This document shows positions 27,852 through 36,762 of a stretch of 64,000 bases of DNA, one piece after another; within the stretch, counting starts at the first letter, position 1, and every line of letters begins with the position of its first letter. The notes below the pieces were generated by a model. That model worked only from the letters and a program-made list of their open reading frames with translations. It made no database searches and was not told where the DNA came from. This DNA is from Pseudomonas mangiferae (lineage in GTDB: Bacteria; Pseudomonadota; Gammaproteobacteria; Pseudomonadales; Pseudomonadaceae). Position numbers and translations under genes: made by a program. The DNA is taken from contig NZ_VJOY01000006.1 of NCBI RefSeq assembly GCF_007109405.1, positions 62,001 through 126,000 of the forward strand, read 5' to 3'.

Positions 27852-30808
27852 CATGCCCGCGATTCGCCGAGGCCGGCCTCGGCGCGCAGGGCCGGCACGT
27901 CCACCGTGTCCAGTTGCTCGGGGTCGAGGAAGCGCCGGGCATAGTCGAACGGCACGCCGCTCTCCAGGAACAGGCCGAACAGGTCCGGGTCGATGTGGCC
28001 GTCCCGGCACATCGCAGCCATCAGCCCCAGGGCCTCGGACAGCGGCTTGCCGGCCTTGTAGGGGCGGTCCACGGCGGTCAGCGCCTCGAACACGTCGGCC
28101 ACCGCCATGATCCGCGCCGGCAGGCTCATCTGCGCCCGCGTCAGACCCCGGGGGAAGCCGCTGCCGTCCATGCGCTCGTGATGGCCGCCGGCGTACTCCG
28201 CCACGTCGCTCAGGTGCGGCGGGAACGGCAGGCGCTCCAGCATGAGGATGGTCTGCACCATGTGGTGGTTGATCACGTAGCGCTCCTCGGGGGTGAGGGT
28301 GCCGCGCTGCACCGACAGGTTGTGCAGCTCGCCCCGGTCGAACTTCCAGGTGGGCGTGTCCAGATGGAAACCCCAGGGGTTGTCCGGTGCCAGGTGCTCG
28401 CTGGCCGGGCGCTCGATGCGCTGCTCCGGGCGGTCGGCCAGCAGCGCTTCCTGCACCGGCAGCCGGGGCGCGGGTTGCCGGGCCTGGCGCTGCGCTTCTT
28501 CCCAGGACACGCCCAGGCGATCGTCCAGGGTCCGCCACCAGGTGCGGCCGGCGATGCGCTGCAGGCGCTCCAGATCGGCCTCGGCCATGGTCTCGCCGCC
28601 CCGGTTGCAGCGGGCGACGAAGGCGAAGTCGTCGTCCAGCTCCGCCAGCAGGCGGTCGCGACGCTCGGCCTCCCGCTCGCCGTCCGCGCCTTCGGCGACG
28701 GCGCGCCAGTAGGCGACCCAGGCGTCCCGTTTGAGCACCTCGAAGCGGGTACGCACTTCATGGATGCGGTCGTAGACGGTTTCCAGCTTGGTCGCCTTGT
28801 CCACCACGTACTCCGGCGTGGTCACCTTGCCGCAGTCGTGGAGCCAAGCGGCGATGTGCAGGGCTTCCCAATCCTCCTCGCCGGGGGTGAAGTCGCGGAA
28901 CGCCGGGGCCTGGCTGTCGGCCGCGGCCCGCGCCAGGGCCAGGGCGATTTCCGGTACCCGCTGGCAGTGACCGCCGGTGTAGGGGCTCTTGGCGTCGATG
29001 GCACCGGCGATCAGCTGGATGAAGGCGTCCAGCAATTGTTTCTGCCGCTCCAGCAGGCGCTGGCTGTCGATGCACAGCGCGGCGATCCCGGACACCGCCT
29101 CGACGAAAGCCACCCGCTCCGGGCGCAGCAGGGTCGGGTCCTGGCTGCGGCCGCTGTCGCGATGCAGCAACACCAGCACACCCACGGTATCGCCGCGACG
29201 GTTGTGCAGGCCGCTGCTGACCAGATGGATGCGCGGACTGCCCAGGCGGTTCAGCAGGGCCTCGAAGCCCTCGGCACGGTCGTAGCCCAGCGACAGCGCC
29301 AGGCTGGCACCACCCGTCGCGGGCTGCGCCAGCCAGTGGGGCAGGTGGGCGTCGTCCGGCTCGTAGCTATCCAGGCGCAAGGCCTGGGGATCGAGGACCT
29401 GGCCTTCGAGGATCAGCCCCTGGGGCTGCAGGCGGCCGCTGTCGGCGTCCACCAGGTAGATCAACCCGCCGCAGGCCTCGCCGATGTCCACGGTTTCCTT
29501 CAGCACCCGCCGCAGCAGGGCATCGAAGCGGGTCTCCGCCGACAGGCTGGCGGTGATCTCGAGGAAGCTGGAGAGGGTTTCCTTCATGCGCGCCATGGCC
29601 AGGGCCAGGCGATCCACCTCGGCCACCGGCGAGCGGCTGCTGGCCGGGTGGCCGAAGTCGAAGCGGCGGATCGCCTCGGCCTCGGCCACCAGACCTTGCA
29701 GCGGCCGCACCAGGATGCGTGACAGCAGCCAGCCCAGGGGGATGCACAGCAGCAGGATCGCCAGGGTCAGCACCGCGCTCTGCCAGCGGATGCGGTAGGC
29801 CTCCTCCAGCAACTCGTCCTCCGGGGTCAGAAGGGCCAGGCGCAGGCCGCCCGGCCCGCCCTCGGCGAGGTGGCTGTAGGACACCAGCCAGCGGCGCTTG
29901 GCCAGCAGCATGAGCGCCTGGCGGTCTTCGTCCTGGCCCTGTTCCAGCAGCGCCCGCAGGGGTTCGCTGAGGTCGGCCACCCGCGGCAGCTGGGTACGCT
30001 CCTGCTTGGGGATCAGATGGTCCTCGCGGGGGTAGGCGATGGCCTCGCCGGTGGGGGTGAACAGCACCACCTCGCTGGACGGGGTGAGGCGGCTGGCCGC
30101 CAGGGTGGCGGAGAGCTGGGCCAGGGTCAGGTCGGCGGCGATCACCGCGTCGTCGCCGACGCGGCGGGCGAGGGTGGTGCCCACGTCATGGCTGGAAAAG
30201 AACACGTAGGGCGCGGTGGTGATCTGCCCGGCATCGCCGCGGGCGGCGACGAACCAGTCGCGCTGGCGCGGATCGTAGCGCTCCTCGGCGATGGGCCGGC
30301 GTTCCAGCAGGTTCAACTGCTCGTCGAAGAACAGCGAGACGGCCCGGGTGACTTCGCCGCCGCGGTCGATGCTCCACACCTGCAGGGCCGCCCCGGGCGG
30401 CGCGGCCAGCCGGCGCCGCAGGTCTTCGCTGCGCAGCGGGCGGACCATGAAGAAGTCGCCGTCGGGGTAGCCAAGGTACAGCGAGGCCAGCCGGTCATCG
30501 TCCCGCAGGGCCTGGGCGAAGGCGGGCAACCAGGCCAGCCGCTGCTCGCCGTCGCGCGCCTGGCCGGCGCCGCTCAGGGCCAGCAGGCCCAGCAACTGGC
30601 GGATCGGCTGGTAGGTCTCGCGCAGGTCGCGCTCCACGTCCTGGCGGATACGACCGAACAGGTGATCGCTGCCGGAGAGGATGATCCGGCTGGTTTGCCA
30701 GTAGTTGAACAGCCCGAGGGTGATGCCGCTCAGGAGCAGCAGCAGGGTGAACAGCAGGCTGATGTGGACGTGCAGGGGGAAACGGCGGTCGGACGGCTGG
30801 GCTGGCAT
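27851..30808 (-). CDS. Membrane sensor with dCache-like, HAMP, GAF and split HD-GYP domain
   Basis: A 985-residue protein. Membrane helices at about 12-34 and 340-362 flank a long periplasmic sensor; HAMP (to about 415) and a GAF-like domain (about 425-600) follow, then an HD-GYP phosphodiesterase region. The catalytic HDCGK is at 657-661, the HHE-x2-DG-x-GFP motif starts at 876 (GYP reads GFP). About 190 residues separate HDCGK from the next metal-ligand candidate HH at 847, against roughly 30 in usual HD-GYP domains, so the fold seems to carry an insertion. Likely c-di-GMP hydrolysis, inferred. It is encoded near a diguanylate cyclase, separated by dacB and yggL. Confidence 0.85.
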   Translation of the reverse strand: MPAQPSDRRFPLHVHISLLFTLLLLLSGITLGLFNYWQTSRIILSGSDHLFGRIRQDVERDLRETYQPIRQLLGLLALSGAGQARDGEQRLAWLPAFAQALRDDDRLASLYLGYPDGDFFMVRPLRSEDLRRRLAAPPGAALQVWSIDRGGEVTRAVSLFFDEQLNLLERRPIAEERYDPRQRDWFVAARGDAGQITTAPYVFFSSHDVGTTLARRVGDDAVIAADLTLAQLSATLAASRLTPSSEVVLFTPTGEAIAYPREDHLIPKQERTQLPRVADLSEPLRALLEQGQDEDRQALMLLAKRRWLVSYSHLAEGGPGGLRLALLTPEDELLEEAYRIRWQSAVLTLAILLLCIPLGWLLSRILVRPLQGLVAEAEAIRRFDFGHPASSRSPVAEVDRLALAMARMKETLSSFLEITASLSAETRFDALLRRVLKETVDIGEACGGLIYLVDADSGRLQPQGLILEGQVLDPQALRLDSYEPDDAHLPHWLAQPATGGASLALSLGYDRAEGFEALLNRLGSPRIHLVSSGLHNRRGDTVGVLVLLHRDSGRSQDPTLLRPERVAFVEAVSGIAALCIDSQRLLERQKQLLDAFIQLIAGAIDAKSPYTGGHCQRVPEIALALARAAADSQAPAFRDFTPGEEDWEALHIAAWLHDCGKVTTPEYVVDKATKLETVYDRIHEVRTRFEVLKRDAWVAYWRAVAEGADGEREAERRDRLLAELDDDFAFVARCNRGGETMAEADLERLQRIAGRTWWRTLDDRLGVSWEEAQRQARQPAPRLPVQEALLADRPEQRIERPASEHLAPDNPWGFHLDTPTWKFDRGELHNLSVQRGTLTPEERYVINHHMVQTILMLERLPFPPHLSDVAEYAGGHHERMDGSGFPRGLTRAQMSLPARIMAVADVFEALTAVDRPYKAGKPLSEALGLMAAMCRDGHIDPDLFGLFLESGVPFDYARRFLDPEQLDTVDVPALRAEAGLGESRA

Positions 30809-30875
30809 GCGGGGCTCCGAGGATGCCTGTCACCCAGCAGCATAGAAGAGTCGGGTGCCGCCGCGAACGGCGCCG

Positions 30876-31988
30876 TCATTTATCGGCCAGCGGGTCACCG
30901 TGGCGGGCGGCGCGGTCCTCGGCTTCCGCCACGGCGGCCGCGGCGGCAGCCCGGCGGTCGTGGTTCAGCCAGCGCTTGCGCGCCTGGTGGGCGAGGGTGG
31001 ACACCAGTAGCGCCAGCACCGCCCCCAGCAGGGTGTTGTACAGCCGCACCTCTGGCAGGTGCCAGTCCCGCGCCAGGCTTTCCGCCAGCAGCACGAAGCA
31101 CACCGTGGTCTGCAGCACGAACAGCCCGTAGTGCTGGGCGATGAAGGCCCGGCTGAGGACGATCAGCGGCAGCATGCAGGCCACCAGCCATCCCGGCGTC
31201 GCCAGCCAGTGGCCGAGGAGGATCAGCACCACCGCGCCCAGCAGGCTGCCCAGGCAGCGGTGCACCGCCCGTTCCAGGCTGCTGTTGAGTTCGATCTGGA
31301 TGGTGGTCACCACCGTGAGGGTCAGCCAGTAGCCCCGCGGCATGCCGCTGAGCTGGACCGCCAGGCCCGCCAGGGACGTCGCCAGGGTGCAGGCCAGGGC
31401 ATGGATCAGCCAGAGCTGCCGAGGCAGCCGCCGCGCATGACGACCCAGCACCCGGAACAGCCCGCGCAGCCGCGGCAGGTGCGGCCACATGCGCAGGCCG
31501 TGCAGGCCGCGCAGGGCGAACGCCAGCAGCATCACCCAGAGCCCGCCGATGGCGAACAGCGCGCCGATGGCCAGGCCGTTGGGCAAGTTGCCGGTGCCGG
31601 CCTGACCCTGGCCCAGGCACAGGCAGACCGCCAGGCCCACCCCCAGCTTGCCCAGCTCGCTGCCGAAGCGCTGCAGCCAGGCCAGCAGGAACCCGTAGAC
31701 GGCGAAGATCGACAGACTCAGCAGCCCGTGGCTGGCGGACCAGAAGCCCAGGCCGACGCTGACCGCGCCCAGCAGGGTGAGCAGCAGCATGCGCAGCATG
31801 CCGAAGCGGTGCAGGGGGTTCGTCAGGGCTGCCTGGAAGGCGCCGGTGGCGGCCCAGATGAAGCCGCTGTGGGCGCTGAACAGGCCCAGCAGCAGGGGGC
31901 CGCCGCAGCCGATCCCGGCGATGAGGGCGGGACCCCAGGCGGGTGGGCCGGCATGCCAATGGAGGAAATGTCTGAGCAGCGTGCGCAT
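30876..31988 (-). CDS. FUSC-family membrane protein
   Basis: A 370-residue integral membrane protein with two clusters of about five helices each (residues 18-160 and 195-335), a layout of the FUSC/aromatic acid exporter type. The second cluster contains MPRGYWLTLTVVTTIQ and RAVHRCLGSLLGAVV, typical of FUSC proteins (the GTxxGa segment). Family members export organic acids or other compounds. The C-terminus ends in an Ala-rich charged tail. It lies between dgt and the HD-GYP gene on the same strand; the substrate is unknown. Confidence 0.85.
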   Translation of the reverse strand: MRTLLRHFLHWHAGPPAWGPALIAGIGCGGPLLLGLFSAHSGFIWAATGAFQAALTNPLHRFGMLRMLLLTLLGAVSVGLGFWSASHGLLSLSIFAVYGFLLAWLQRFGSELGKLGVGLAVCLCLGQGQAGTGNLPNGLAIGALFAIGGLWVMLLAFALRGLHGLRMWPHLPRLRGLFRVLGRHARRLPRQLWLIHALACTLATSLAGLAVQLSGMPRGYWLTLTVVTTIQIELNSSLERAVHRCLGSLLGAVVLILLGHWLATPGWLVACMLPLIVLSRAFIAQHYGLFVLQTTVCFVLLAESLARDWHLPEVRLYNTLLGAVLALLVSTLAHQARKRWLNHDRRAAAAAAVAEAEDRAARHGDPLADK

Positions 31989-32015
31989 CGGGTCTCCAGG
32001 TGAGTCCGCTGGACT

Positions 32016-33347
32016 TTACACCGGGCTGGAGCGCCCGGTCATCTCGCGGGCCATCTCCGTGGCGTAGCTGTCGGTCATCCCGGCGATGAAATCGATCATC
32101 CGCAGGAAGGCCCGGTACAGCGGCCAGTGCGGGTCCGGGGCGTTGTTGCCGAGCAGGTCGAGGATGCGCCGGTTCTTGAATGACGGCCGGCGCCCGCCGT
32201 GCTGTTCCAGGGCCGCGCCGCAGAAGGCGTTGAGCAGGATCTCCAGGGTCGTGTAGGCGCCGATCTCGTGCAGGGTCTTGCGCTTGTCTTGGAAGATTTT
32301 CTCCCGGGCCAGGGCCTTGGCCTCCAGCACGCAGCGCTTCGCCGGACCGTGCATGTGCTCCACCAGGTCGCCCTGCAGGCGCCCCGCCAGCAGCGCCTGC
32401 TGCTGTTCGACGAAGGCGTGGGCGGCGGCGTTGGTCAGGTGCTCGATGGCCTTGCCGCGCAGGATCGCCAGGCGCCGCCGGCGCGAATCCCGCGGGCCGA
32501 GCTGGCGGTAGGTTTCCGGCAGGTCGTCGCCCACCAGGGCCAGCAGCAGGGCCTCCACCTCGGCATAGTCCAGCAGCTCCATCTCCAGGCCGTCCTCCAG
32601 GTCGATCAGGCCGTAGCAGATGTCGTCCGCCGCCTCCATCAGGTAGACCAGGGGATGGCGCGCCCAGCGTTGGTCCTCGATCTGCGGCAGGCCCAGCTTG
32701 CCGGCGATCTGTTCCAGCAGCGGCAGCTCGCTCTGGTAGCAGCCGAACTTGTGCTTCTTGTAGCCCAGGGCCTCGGCGTGGCGGGCGGTCCAGGGGTACT
32801 TCAGGTAGGCGCCGAGGGTCGCGTAGGTGAGCCGGGTGCCGCCGTCGAACTGGTGGTACTCCAGCTGGGTGAGGACGCGGAAGCCCTGGGCGTTGCCCTC
32901 GAAGTTGAGGAAGTCGCCGCGCTCGGCTTCTTCCATGGCGTCCAGCCAGCCGCGCTTCTCGGCCTGCTGGAACCAGTGGCGGATGGCGTCCTCGCCGGAA
33001 TGGCCGAAGGGGGGGTTGCCGATGTCGTGGGCCAGGCAGGCGGACTGCACGATCATCCCCAGGTCGGCGGGGCTGCACCAGTCGGGCAGCGCTTCGCGCA
33101 GGACCTCGCCGACCCGCATGGCCAGGGAGCGGCCGACACAGCTCACTTCCAGGGAGTGGGTCAGGCGGGTGTGGATGTGGTCGTTGCTGGAGACCGGGTG
33201 GACCTGGGTCTTGCGCCCCAGCCGGCGGAACGCGCCGGAGAAGATGATGCGGTCGTGGTCCTTGTGGAACGGGCTACGCCCCAGTTCTTCGGGGTCGTGT
33301 ACGGGTTTGCCGAGTCGTTCGCGGGTGAGCAGGGTCTGCCAATCCAA
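32016..33347 (-). CDS. dgt: dGTPase-like dNTP triphosphohydrolase
   Basis: A 443-residue HD-domain protein that cleaves dNTPs to nucleoside and triphosphate. The HD ligands appear in [14 protein letters not shown] and [16 protein letters not shown]; the N-terminal [18 protein letters not shown] is characteristic. The start is an unusual TTG at 33347, supported by AGAGGA about 6 bases upstream and by family alignment from memory ([13 protein letters not shown]). It belongs to the shorter dGTPase-like subfamily (about 440-450 residues) rather than the 505-residue enterobacterial Dgt, so dGTP specificity should not be assumed. Confidence 0.92.
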   Translation of the reverse strand: MDWQTLLTRERLGKPVHDPEELGRSPFHKDHDRIIFSGAFRRLGRKTQVHPVSSNDHIHTRLTHSLEVSCVGRSLAMRVGEVLREALPDWCSPADLGMIVQSACLAHDIGNPPFGHSGEDAIRHWFQQAEKRGWLDAMEEAERGDFLNFEGNAQGFRVLTQLEYHQFDGGTRLTYATLGAYLKYPWTARHAEALGYKKHKFGCYQSELPLLEQIAGKLGLPQIEDQRWARHPLVYLMEAADDICYGLIDLEDGLEMELLDYAEVEALLLALVGDDLPETYRQLGPRDSRRRRLAILRGKAIEHLTNAAAHAFVEQQQALLAGRLQGDLVEHMHGPAKRCVLEAKALAREKIFQDKRKTLHEIGAYTTLEILLNAFCGAALEQHGGRRPSFKNRRILDLLGNNAPDPHWPLYRAFLRMIDFIAGMTDSYATEMAREMTGRSSPV

Positions 33348-33459
33348 GGCCGGTCCTCTTCTTCTGTCGTTGCCGTGGGCCTAGCTTCCCGGTTCGCCGG
33401 GCGGGCCGCAAGGCGGTTCGGTGGCCTGGGTATGATGCGGGGCACTTCTGTTCGTTCGC

Positions 33460-34827
33460 TCAGCCCCGTTCACCCAGGCCTGCCGGCGGTACGTGGGTGG
33501 TGCGATCCGCCGCCACGGCGCGCACCCTCTCCAGCGGCGCCGGCCGTACCTCTATGCCGTCGGGGGTGATGCGGATGCGATGGCCGTCGCAGCGGACGAT
33601 CACTTCCCGTTCGCCGACGAAGCGCACGCCGTCGCCGCCACCGGCGGCGCAGCGGTGGATCAGGCTGGCTGTCTCCGGGGACGGCGCCTGCACGGGCGCG
33701 GGGGTGCGTGCGCCCAGGCTGGCATTGACGAGGGCGGTGACCAGGGGTTGGTCGGGGTCGCCGTCCAGGTGGTCCACCAGCACCTGCTGCCCTATCAACC
33801 GGGAACCCGAGCTGGCCGGCAAGGCGCTGCGCACCCAGCCGCTGGCCGGGCCGTCGGGCCAGGCGAAGCGCACCCTCAAGCGGCTGTGACCGTCATCGAA
33901 GGCCACGGCGTCCTGTTCCACCACCGCCACCTGGCGCCCCAGGACCTGGGGCCTGGGCGCCTGGCGGGCCGGCCGGAACGGGCGATCGCCGGGGTGGGTC
34001 TCGATCCGCGTGCTGAGGCAGGCGGAGCGGCAGCGCGCGACGCTGAAGCGGTAGTCCGCGGCCACCACCCACTGGGGCGGTGGCGTGGCCTGGCCGGGGT
34101 GGCCCTCCAGCTGGAAGCTCTGTCCCGGTGCGAGGCTTGCCGTGCAGCCACTGGCCTGGCTGCGCGGGGCGGGCTCGCCGAGGCCGCAGGCGCTGCTCCA
34201 GCTATCCAGGTACTCCGGGTGGCCGGCGCCCCGGCCGGGCCCGCAGTAACGAATGCGTCGGCGCGGAGCCTGGGCCTGGCTGAAGGCCAGGTCGTCGGCG
34301 ATCACCAGTTCGTGCCGGCCCGGCAGGTGCTCGAACCAGAACCACAGGCCCTCGCTCTCCAGCAGGCGCATCACGAAATCGGCGTCGCTTTCCCGGTATT
34401 GGGCGCAATACAGCCGTGGTGCATAGGGACGGCTGAGCAGGAAGCGGGTGCGGAACGGGTAGGAGGCGAGCACCTGGCGCACCATCTCGGGCACGCTGCG
34501 CCGTTCGAACAGACGGCAGCGTTCGTCCCGGCTGGCGTACCACAGCCAGGGCCTGAGGGTCGCCTGGTAGTGGAGCCGGCCTTCCCGGGTGCCCAGGCAG
34601 GCGACCTGCACGCACTCGCCGCCCAGGTGGCGACGGCTGCCATCGGGTAGGTCGATGGCCAGGGTCATGGGGGTGCCCAGCAGCATGTCCGGATCGAATG
34701 CGGGCCCACTGCCGGTCAGGTTCAGGGTGAACGCGAACAGCCGCGAGACTTCCTCGCGCCCGCTCAGGGCGGCGAATGCCAGGGCGCCCGGTCCGAGTGC
34801 GGTGGTCAGGTGGAAAATGGGGTTCAC
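33460..34827 (-). CDS. Compact orphan VgrG/phage-baseplate-like protein
   Basis: A 455-residue protein with the VgrG (gp27-gp5) layout: FAFTLNLTGSG in the N-terminal gp27-like part, YCAQYRESDADFVMRLLESE (about residue 142), EGLWFWFEHLPGRHELVIAD, an OB-fold-like segment VRFAWPDGP..WVRSALPAS, and VLVDHLDGDPDQPLVTALV. Typical VgrG proteins have at least 600 residues, with a longer gp5 needle; here the needle is reduced to a short stretch (EVIVRCDGHRIRITPDGIE) and there is no effector extension. No Hcp, PAAR, adaptor or immunity gene is nearby. It could be a T6SS spike remnant, a functional minimal spike, or a phage-tail relic. Confidence 0.75.
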   Translation of the reverse strand: MNPIFHLTTALGPGALAFAALSGREEVSRLFAFTLNLTGSGPAFDPDMLLGTPMTLAIDLPDGSRRHLGGECVQVACLGTREGRLHYQATLRPWLWYASRDERCRLFERRSVPEMVRQVLASYPFRTRFLLSRPYAPRLYCAQYRESDADFVMRLLESEGLWFWFEHLPGRHELVIADDLAFSQAQAPRRRIRYCGPGRGAGHPEYLDSWSSACGLGEPAPRSQASGCTASLAPGQSFQLEGHPGQATPPPQWVVAADYRFSVARCRSACLSTRIETHPGDRPFRPARQAPRPQVLGRQVAVVEQDAVAFDDGHSRLRVRFAWPDGPASGWVRSALPASSGSRLIGQQVLVDHLDGDPDQPLVTALVNASLGARTPAPVQAPSPETASLIHRCAAGGGDGVRFVGEREVIVRCDGHRIRITPDGIEVRPAPLERVRAVAADRTTHVPPAGLGERG

Positions 34828-34926
34828 AGCAGCTCCCTTGCTGAAGGATCATCCGTGTCCGGCGGCGCCGGACGCACCCGCGACGAGCGGGATGGCACGA
34901 TGATACTGTCGGCCGCGGCCCCCGAA

Positions 34927-34977
34927 TTGCAGACTGATTCGCTGTTCGGGCGTCGTCGAGTGTTAACCAGTCTGCAA
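34927..34977. repeat. Perfect 10-base inverted repeat upstream of small genes
   Basis: TTGCAGACTG (34927-34936) and its exact complement CAGTCTGCAA (34968-34977) are separated by 31 bases, in a relatively AT-rich patch between the divergent VgrG-like gene and the 67-residue membrane protein gene. It could be a stem-loop in the leader, paired operator half-sites, or the ends of a vanished small element. Confidence 0.7.
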
Positions 34978-35026
34978 ATCCGCATCAATGTCGGGCGCCT
35001 GTCGCGCCATTACCCCCGGGAGCACC

Positions 35027-35230
35027 ATGAACCAGACCTCACTGCTGCTGAGCGTGCTGTTCGGCAGCATCGGCGCCGGCTACGCCCTGTACGGCAAGCG
35101 TCAAGACCATATCGTCTGCCTGGTTTGCGGGTTGCTGCTGGGGGCGGTCAGCTTCCTGCTGGACGGCCCCTGGACCACCGTGGCGGCCGGCCTGGCGCTG
35201 ATGGCGGTGCCGTTTTTCGTGCGCCTGTAG
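35027..35230 (+). CDS. Small two-helix membrane protein
   Basis: A 67-residue protein from the ATG at 35027 (MNQTSLLLSVL), with GGGAG just upstream. Two hydrophobic stretches (about residues 5-22 and 29-46, the latter reading into a third, 50-64) joined by a basic YGKRQDH turn suggest a hairpin in the inner membrane. The earlier in-frame start at 34988 lacks a ribosome site. No family recognised. The GC-rich codon use matches neighbouring genes, which supports real coding. Confidence 0.6.
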   Translation: MNQTSLLLSVLFGSIGAGYALYGKRQDHIVCLVCGLLLGAVSFLLDGPWTTVAAGLALMAVPFFVRL

Positions 35231-35308
35231 CGCGCCACTGGTCACGCCGTTCCGCACTCGCGGCCGTGAATGCGGACAAACCCAGTGTGTACCGCGGAGG
35301 ACTCTCCC

Positions 35309-35464
35309 ATGAGCGAGCAGAAGCACACCCGGCGCGAAGAACGCAGCGGTCCCGGCCAGGCATCCCAGGTCGACGAACGCCAGAAGGACACCAACCGCAA
35401 GGGCGAGCAGCCGCGCCCCGGCACCGGCAGCGACGAAGCCCAGCGCTGGCGCGAGGAGCCTTAG
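35309..35464 (+). CDS. Small highly charged disordered protein
   Basis: A 51-residue protein (MSEQKHTRREERSGPGQ) with GGAGG 9 bases before the ATG. It contains almost no hydrophobic residues; Glu, Arg, Gln, Lys and Gly dominate, which predicts an unfolded chain. Proteins of this kind are often stress-related, but no family is recognised. It lies 78 bases after the small membrane protein gene in the same direction and may share its transcript. Confidence 0.55.
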   Translation: MSEQKHTRREERSGPGQASQVDERQKDTNRKGEQPRPGTGSDEAQRWREEP

Positions 35465-35680
35465 GGGCGCCGTGGATCGACCGGCAAACCACGACCGGAA
35501 CGTGAAGAACCGTAGAGAAAGACCCTAAAAGAAGCACGCCATGAGCGCGCTAGCGTCGAGTCGGGCTCGCCGGCTCGACGCTCGTAACGTGTCTTTCCTG
35601 CGGTCGGGGACTCCCCATGAGCCTTTCGATGCCGGCTGACGACTGCATGGCGGCATCGTGTCATTCAAGGAGACTGTGTC

Positions 35681-35911
35681 ATGCCCGAACTCGACGAAGC
35701 CCAACTGGACGCCATTCTGGAGCGCATTCGCCAGCAGCCCGGCCAGCTGTCGGCCTCGGATTTCCAGGGTGAGCGCAAGGCCATCCTGGCCGCCCTGCGC
35801 GAGTTGCGCCTGCGGGGCAAGATCGACGGCCTGTTCGAGGACAATTTCACCGAGGCGGAAGACCAGCACGGCAAGCTGCTGGACGATGCCAAGGAGCTGG
35901 TCCTGCGCTGA
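35681..35911 (+). CDS. Small helical hypothetical protein
   Basis: A 76-residue acidic protein (MPELDEAQLDAILERIRQQ) with AAGGAG 8 bases before the ATG, a strong start. The sequence predicts three helices with a winged-helix-like feel (LDAILERIRQQPGQLSASDF, then RKAILAALRELRLRGKIDGL), followed by an acidic tail. No DNA-binding or catalytic motif can be named. It ends 31 bases from the convergent GntR gene. The 216 bases before it contain no other gene. Confidence 0.65.
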   Translation: MPELDEAQLDAILERIRQQPGQLSASDFQGERKAILAALRELRLRGKIDGLFEDNFTEAEDQHGKLLDDAKELVLR

Positions 35912-35941
35912 GTCGACCCGGACTCGGCGTCGAAGCTGGCG

Positions 35942-36610
35942 CTACCAGCCCTTGCCCAGCAGGTTGTCGGTAGCCTCGACGATATGGGTGCGCATCTCCC
36001 GTTCGGCGCGGGGCGCATCGCGGTCGACGATCGCGTCGAGGATCGCCGCATGGCCTTGTACGTAGCGCTGCATGCTTTCCGGCGTCAGTGACGCTTCCTT
36101 GAGACGCCCCCAGATCTTGCCCGCCCGCACCGCGTCGATGCTCTGGTAGAGCGAGGCCAGCAGGCCATTGCGGGCGGCCTGTACCAGCACCCGGTGAAAC
36201 GCCGAATCCCATTTCTCGAACACCTCGATGGTGGCCGCCCGCCGGCCCTGGTCGACGGCTTCCCGCAGCGCGGCGATGTCGCTGGCGCTGGCGCGCTGGG
36301 CGGCTAGGCGGGCGATCTGCGGCTCCAGGATCAGCCGGGTCTCCAGCACTTCCCCAGGGTAGGTGGTGGCCATGTGGGGCGTGGCGGGCGTCTCCGCGTC
36401 GAGTCCGCGGGCGGCGATGAAGGTGCCACGACCCACCTGGCGGACGAGGGTGCCCTGGTCCTCCATCTGGGAGAGCTGGCGCCGCAGGGCAGTGCGGGCG
36501 ATGCCCAGTTGCAGCGCCAGGTCGCGTTCCGGCGGCAGGCGGTCGCCGGCCTGGTAGCCGGCCTCCTGGATGAAGGCCTGCAGGGAGGTCAGGGGGGAAG
36601 AGCGGGTCAT
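35942..36610 (-). CDS. FadR/GntR-family transcriptional regulator
   Basis: A 222-residue GntR regulator: winged helix in residues 5-70 (AGDRLPPERDLALQLGIART and a VGRGTFI wing) and a C-terminal all-helical FCD-type ligand domain (about 85-215), with ETRLILEPQIARLAA and candidate metal-ligand His residues. It is divergent from the aldehyde dehydrogenase operon across 152 bases that carry ATTGGTTT repeats, its likely operator. Regulators of this class usually repress a neighbouring catabolic operon until a small carboxylate binds. The ligand is unknown here. Confidence 0.9.
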   Translation of the reverse strand: MTRSSPLTSLQAFIQEAGYQAGDRLPPERDLALQLGIARTALRRQLSQMEDQGTLVRQVGRGTFIAARGLDAETPATPHMATTYPGEVLETRLILEPQIARLAAQRASASDIAALREAVDQGRRAATIEVFEKWDSAFHRVLVQAARNGLLASLYQSIDAVRAGKIWGRLKEASLTPESMQRYVQGHAAILDAIVDRDAPRAEREMRTHIVEATDNLLGKGW

Positions 36611-36651
36611 CGTCGAATATCCCTATCGGTCGTGGTGCGCAGTGTAGGCAG

Positions 36652-36699
36652 ATTGGTTTAATTTTACAAACCAATTTGACACCGGTTTCGTATTGGTTT
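36652..36699 (+). promoter_or_regulatory. Operator repeats and -35 element between gntR and aldehyde dehydrogenase genes
   Basis: ATTGGTTT (36652-36659) and its exact complement AAACCAAT (36668-36675) form an inverted repeat with an 8-base spacer. A perfect TTGACA -35 follows directly at 36676-36681, and a third ATTGGTTT at 36692-36699 overlaps where a -10 would begin. A TAAAAT (-10-like on the minus strand, + coordinates 36661-36666) lies inside the repeat and could serve gntR. TTGGT half-sites are usual for FadR-type GntR proteins. Confidence 0.65.
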
Positions 36700-36762
36700 T
36701 AGCTTGGACTCGCTCACGCCAGGAATGCCTGGCACAACAACAATAATCAAGTCGAGGTGATC

